DNA of 64,000 bases from Plectrocnemia conspersa (lineage: Eukaryota > Arthropoda > Insecta > Trichoptera > Polycentropodidae): assembly GCA_009617715.1 (NCBI GenBank), contig VTFK01000644.1, forward strand, positions 1 to 64,000. The letters run 5' to 3'. Of the stretch, positions 59,690 through 64,000 are shown piece by piece (position 1 is the stretch's first letter; every line of letters starts with the position of its first letter). The notes below the pieces were generated by a model, which was not told the origin of the DNA, did not search any database, and saw only the letters and a list, made by a program, of their open reading frames with translations. A program made the translations under genes and the position numbers.

Positions 59690-60310
59690 GTGGGGACGCT
59701 TTGATATATTCACGTGTGTGTTCTAGTGTGCGAGGGGTGCGTTTAGAGCCGTGCCCGCGGCAAATTTTTGTTTACCTCGCGAAAATCGGATATTGGCAGG
59801 AGTCACGTCAGAGGAATCTTGGTCGTGGGGTTAGGGGGCGTAGTCCCAGTCCCCATCCGATCCGTTACAATCGTGCGGACACGAAATAAGCCAAGTTGAT
59901 TCGAGCATGAACTGGGCCCCGATATGACTATTTTCTTCCCTTTGTTAGCGGCCGTTCGGGAAATGGATCGAATTTCCCGTTTTTCCACACGCACACATCT
60001 ATTTATATCTATCTATCTATCCATATCCAGTCTTTCGTTCGTCCACTCGGGTGATTGATAAGGAAGGACTCTTTCTCTCTATATATATTTTTTTCCACGT
60101 GCCGGACGTAGACTTTTTTTGCCGGCCATTGTCGGAAAGTTGTATTTTGTCGCACACTATAAAGCACAATGGTAATCTCGCGCGTGAATCAAACCAGAAA
60201 TATACTTGTTTTGTGTATTATGTATTATAGTTCGACTTACAATTGCGTAACGTTTCGTTTATAGGTTTCTCGCATAGACGAGTAAATATCTTGTGCGTCG
60301 TCGAAAAATA
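59690..60310. promoter_or_regulatory. GC-richer noncoding island
   Basis: Includes GAGCCGTGCCCGCGGC, CGTCAGAGGAATCTTGGTCG, GGGGTTAGGGGGCG, TTAGCGGCCGTTCGGG and CCACGTGCCGGACG (an E-box CACGTG). A TATC microsatellite (TATCTATCTATCTATCC) lies near 60007. A 112-codon plus-strand frame enters it from the AT-rich side (59551-59889) without a domain. Confidence 0.4.
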
Positions 60311-61007
60311 ACAATGATTTATCGAATTGAATTTTTACTACTGATTGTAATTCAATCTATATAAACATATTTAAATATATTGTGGTTATAATTTTTACTT
60401 GATAGATAAGAGTTAGGGTCATAGATACAAATTTAACACTCAGCGGGGGTGGATTCCTCAACGACCCTATACGACTAATATTCGTAGTCATTGTAAGCTG
60501 CGGAAACCGCGTCTTTAGCCCGTCCTTCATATTTACTAGCTGATCCGAGGGTCATCTAAAAACCAAATCAACTCTGAAATAATTATGCTACAATCTATGA
60601 TACTCCCCCCCCCCTCTCGACGGGCCTGGCTTAAAACATGAAATACTGAATACATAATGAACTTTTATCAGAACTTGACACTTCTACTACTACCATAAAA
60701 CTCGCACCAATCAGAGCTACGCCGAATATCAACCGAAAAAGCAGCCACCTTCTACCTTTACGCCAGACTAGGTTCATCCAATTTTGTTCAACGTTCAACG
60801 TTCAACATATATAAATATTGATATTTTCACAAACTATACGTGAATTTAAAAACTGTGTATAAATACATTTTTATGATTGATTTATTTTAATCGTTCAATA
60901 AAAATTCTAGCAAAACCAATAAGTATTCATTTTAACGGCTTAATGCCTGAGAACTCGTATACGAGTCTTGAAAAAACATTGCTTAGTGGCCCTGAACCCA
61001 GGCATGA
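60311..61007. other. Mixed noncoding DNA
   Basis: Contains a run of eleven C near 60606, three tandem GTTCAAC (about 60785-60805) and mixed patches without frames. Nothing recognised. Confidence 0.35.
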
Positions 61008-61015
61008 GTCCTGAG
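61008..61015 (+). repeat. 8-bp target-site duplication, left copy
   Basis: GTCCTGAG, identical to 61681-61688, immediately outside the hAT terminal repeat. Eight bases is the diagnostic duplication length of the hAT superfamily. Confidence 0.9.
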
Positions 61016-61680
61016 TAGGGATTCCAATCCCGGGCCAAAATTTTGATCCCGGGATTTCGGTATTGCAATTAGTCGATCCCGGGATCCCGGGACCAGTCCC
61101 GGGATAATTTTCATGTTATTTTATCGATAAAAATAATTTAAAATGAATAATACAATATATTTTTACATGTATTTTTTATAACGTACAATGTATAAAGTAC
61201 GTCTAATTTTAGTCTTGGACTTAAAATATAAAATAATGTAATAAATATAAAAAAAGGAAGGTCTTATATATTTATTTGAGAAGAAAAAAATGAACTTTTG
61301 ACAATGTATGTACATAGGTATGTACATTCATAGACACAATTAATTGAAAACATTATTTTGAATAAAACTCACGAAGTAACATCAAAGCATCAAGTGTTTT
61401 ATCATTTAGCCTTGATCTGATTTTGGTTCCTAAGCAGCCTGCTGCTGAAAAAGCACGTTCAGACTCACAGCCTCAAAGATTCACAGATGACACGTGCAAC
61501 TTGCGCAAGTTTGTACTCGAAATATAACGATGTTGTCAATAATAATTCGATTGTGCTTGATAAATCAACCAATCCGAAAAATTCGGGATTATGTTTTATA
61601 ATCCCGGGACTTATCGGGTATTTAAAATCGTTCGGGATCCCGGGATCCCGGGATTCGGGATCCCGGGATTGGAATCCCTA
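61016..61680 (-). mobile_element. Complete 665-bp non-autonomous hAT element
   Basis: Bounded by 19-bp perfect terminal inverted repeats, TAGGGATTCCAATCCCGGG at 61016-61034 and its reverse complement at 61662-61680, with the perfect 8-bp duplication GTCCTGAG outside. The subterminal regions carry nine CCCGGG palindromes (five left, four right), often as GATCCCGGGATC chains. These are likely transposase-binding sub-repeats. The interior keeps only the C-terminal end of a transposase on the minus strand. It therefore arose by internal deletion of an autonomous hAT and would have needed its transposase supplied elsewhere. The perfect duplication and inverted repeats suggest it is younger than the other relics here. 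Confidence 0.95.
61353..61500 (-). pseudogene. hAT transposase C-terminal dimerisation fragment
   Basis: On the minus strand the frame reads GCESERAFSAAG, then TKIRSRLNDKTLD and ALMLLREFYSK before a TAA at 61353. This is the classic hAT C-terminal signature (SER.FS.AG....R.RL......L..L..N/R). It is preceded by an in-frame TGA. It lies within the 665-bp element in the orientation expected for a transposase gene ending near the left end. The N-terminal BED finger and catalytic core are deleted. Confidence 0.9.
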
Positions 61681-61688
61681 GTCCTGAG
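61681..61688 (+). repeat. 8-bp target-site duplication, right copy
   Basis: GTCCTGAG, partner of 61008-61015. Confidence 0.9.
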
Positions 61689-62649
61689 TCATGTGTTTTC
61701 TTTTAATAAAAAAAATACTGGGATACCATCAAGTTTGCCTCTATACGATAATAAGAGATGGTAGTATAATATTTCTACGTACTATTAAATTTAAAAAAAA
61801 TCATATTTTAATTCAATTTTTTTGTAAAAAGAAACGTCTTATTCCACTGTGACGCAGTACAATGAAACATCGCCTTTTTGGGGCAACTGAATTTTTTTTA
61901 TGAAATGTATGAACGATAATTATTTATTTTATATAAAAAATACTATTTTATAATATACTTCTTGAACATAAATAAATTTAAGGGTCAAATTGTCTGTCTA
62001 GATAAATATAAAACCAAACCAATCAAACGAAATCGAAACATCCCGATTGATAGTACATCATATAACAAAGTTTTTCAATCTAAAATTCTGCATATTATTG
62101 CAAAATTAAAAAGTAAAATCGTTACGGTATATGTAGATAAATTAGATAAAACAGTAATCAAAGAACTTCCAAAAAATCTCATACATTAAATTAAGAACAT
62201 TTTTACTGGGTGTTTGTTATTTTGCAATTTCTTCACCATTTAGAAAACCGCAATGATTCACAGGTCAAGAAACCAGAGTAAAAAAGCAACAATTTGGATA
62301 AATTATCCCCGTATTAGTTCATAGCCATCATTAATTAATTATTGGGCTTAAAAGAATCTCCGTGGAATAAAAGCATTAATAAATAAGTACGTATTTTTCA
62401 TTCCTAATATTTTAAAAAAATTAAAAATGATTGCAATTGTTACAAACCAGTTATTTATAATTTAATAATATGTATTTTTAAATGCTTCTATAATTTTTTG
62501 TATATGTGATTTATAGAAACTATCCGTTTATAATATAATATAATTTGCACTCACCAAATTTTTCGGCGTTCTTTTTCTGCTTACAACTGTCACAGACACA
62601 TTTATTTATATCACTACACTTATTGCCCACACTATATCACTATTTTTAT
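61689..62649. other. AT-rich noncoding DNA
   Basis: A 75-codon plus-strand frame (61962-62189) is Lys/Ile-rich and not recognised. TATATCACTA and CACACTATATCACTA near 62610-62640 are a small local repeat beside the piggyBac relic. Confidence 0.35.
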
Positions 62650-62935
62650 TATTTACACTTTTTTATCTATTTTAATATTTTTTGATACGTATAAAAACAC
62701 TTCACAACTTCTGCACATGTATGCTGTATCTTCCCTTATTCCTCGTGCAGAACAAACACGACACTTTCTTCTCACATATTTCTGCCCACTTTTTATTTTT
62801 ATTGACTGATGGTTTATCCGAAAGCTTTTCTGGTGAATCAACAGCACGAGCACGGCAAGATGTGGTAAAAACTGGTGAAATGTCTACAGAATCGATAGAT
62901 TTCATTGAATTCTGCATCATCCCTTAGCTCAAAAG
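62650..62935 (-). pseudogene. piggyBac-type transposase C-terminus (cysteine-rich domain)
   Basis: On the minus strand the sequence reads KYVRRKCRVCSARGIREDT followed by AYMCRSCEVFLYV (about 62795-62700). The spacing Cys-x2-Cys ... Cys-x2-Cys, after a basic RR(K/R)C, is the zinc-binding end of piggyBac-like transposases (typically RRC.VC....(K/R)(K/R).(T/S).Y.C..C.V.LC). The last expected LC.(x)C.. part is changed to LYV, so ligands are missing. Upstream, in another frame, SCRARAVDSPEKLSDKPS is probably the preceding linker, joined by a frameshift. The catalytic core is absent. No TTAA-flanked end was found. Confidence 0.75.
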
Positions 62936-64000
62936 AATATCTTTGAATTTAATTTTGCTGTTACGATTTAAATTTCGATAGACACTGAACGAATAAAACA
63001 ATGCGCATTGAAAAAAAAAAAAAAACAAAGAAATGTTTTTTATTCCATTGTTTTTCGAAATATTAGCTTTTTAATTAATTAATTAACATTATTGTATTGA
63101 TCGGCGCGATCGTTTATTTATAACACCTCATTTATTATACATTGAGACTTATATATTGTAAGGCCGGTCGTTCTGGTTTTTTCCGTGTCTATCACCTGAC
63201 TCTTATGAAAAGTAGATATGATTCTGAAATCTCTTTTCTTATTTGTTTTCCAAATTACATAAGCGTTTTACCTTTTCTGCCATGTTTCTTCTGTAGGGGC
63301 CTTAATTTTATATTTTTAAGATTCTAGCAGACCCCTACTTTCGCGGATTGTTCCACAAAGTTCTGTTTTTTGTAAAAATAAATATTTTGTGAGTAGAACG
63401 TCATTTTAAAAATTGTCAGCATAAACACGGTGCCACTTATCCAGATATGGGTTTAGTACTTTCATCCATTTTGGGGTGATCGAAAATATATTTTTTAATT
63501 AAAATCACAATCTCAAAAGATCACCACAAACTAAATTTCAATAAAATGTCAATTGGTTTACAAGTTATAGGAAGTTTACTAAAAAGATAATTGTTTGCCA
63601 TTATTCTGCGAAATCGCCCGGCCACCAAGCAAAGTTCGGCAAAAGTAAAAAATATATAGTTTTTCCACAGCATATTTATCTATGCTCTTGAATTTATATA
63701 ATGTAAATCTTTTTCAGATTTCATTAAAAGAATCGCAAATATAGTAATAAAAATAAGTAAGTAGCTTTAAATATCGTTTTTATCACCTGACTATTTTCCA
63801 CTATGCAGCGTTTTATTTATTTTAACAACACCAAAATTTTCCCCAATGAAATACACAGAGTTTGACTTATCTTGCTAACAATATTCACCCGTGTCTCGGG
63901 GTCAATGTTTCAAAAAGCAAATTCAATCACCGATCAAAGCATATCCCTAGATTCTTACGTTCGAATTCTCAGTATTATAACTATTTATTACAACCGCCAA
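62936..64000. other. AT-rich noncoding DNA with mixed patches
   Basis: Patches of mixed composition at 63150-63360 and 63600-63660. AGGGGCCTTAATTTTATATT near 63296 and AGACCCCTACTTTC near 63330 form a weak opposed pair like small hAT ends, but without support. AATTAATTAATTAA occurs near 63072. No frame with a signature. Confidence 0.3.

Noticed and set aside
59551..59889. 112-codon plus-strand frame
   Set aside because: Half AT-rich, half GC-island sequence with no recognisable protein feature.
1..64000. rRNA genes, bacterial operons or an integrated phage
   Set aside because: No rRNA core words, no dense reading frames and no ribosome-binding sites. All protein traces are of eukaryotic mobile elements.

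Overview
This is nuclear DNA from an animal, most probably an insect. The base composition is strongly AT-rich. No operons or ribosome-binding sites are visible. The recognisable protein fragments are all decayed mobile elements of kinds common in arthropods: two mariner relics, two or more hAT-type relics, a piggyBac-type C-terminus and three non-LTR retrotransposon fragments. A hemipteran or similar host is possible, because the GTF2IRD2-like hAT lineage is abundant there, but the sequence does not fix the order. I found no intact gene and no convincing exon of a host gene. The window looks like an intergenic stretch or a very large intron.

Layout. Bases 1-8046 are a repeat complex: a tandem array of about ten 561-bp units (about 980-6540), each built from about six diverged ~94-bp sub-units, flanked by shorter repeats in direct and inverted order. 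At 13047-14493 lies a foldback-like element whose inverted ends are themselves 15-bp tandem repeats. At about 20160-22190 there is an older degenerate array with a ~200-bp rhythm. The rest alternates between AT-rich sequence with little visible structure and some thirty GC-richer, CpG-containing islands of 200-700 bp, spaced roughly 1-3 kb apart. These islands carry no credible reading frames, and several hold homeodomain-, E-box- or TCF-like cores. They look like a field of regulatory elements.

Mobile-element relics after 30 kb: a reverse transcriptase on the minus strand (30.94-31.77 kb), an LTR-like segment (34.54-34.92 kb), an internally deleted mariner with both inverted ends (41.76-42.62 kb), a jockey-like reverse transcriptase split by about 640 bp (50.48-52.17 kb), a second mariner on the minus strand (53.0-53.6 kb), a GTF2IRD2-like hAT transposase (57.51-58.21 kb, minus), another reverse transcriptase end (58.44-59.16 kb, minus), a complete 665-bp non-autonomous hAT element with a perfect 8-bp target duplication (61.02-61.68 kb), and a piggyBac-type cysteine-rich end (62.65-62.93 kb, minus).

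No genes here work together in a pathway. The two layers of interest are the satellite and foldback architecture on the left and the regularly spaced noncoding islands throughout. Assignments of relics rest on reading conserved protein motifs by eye. No alignment or database search was possible.
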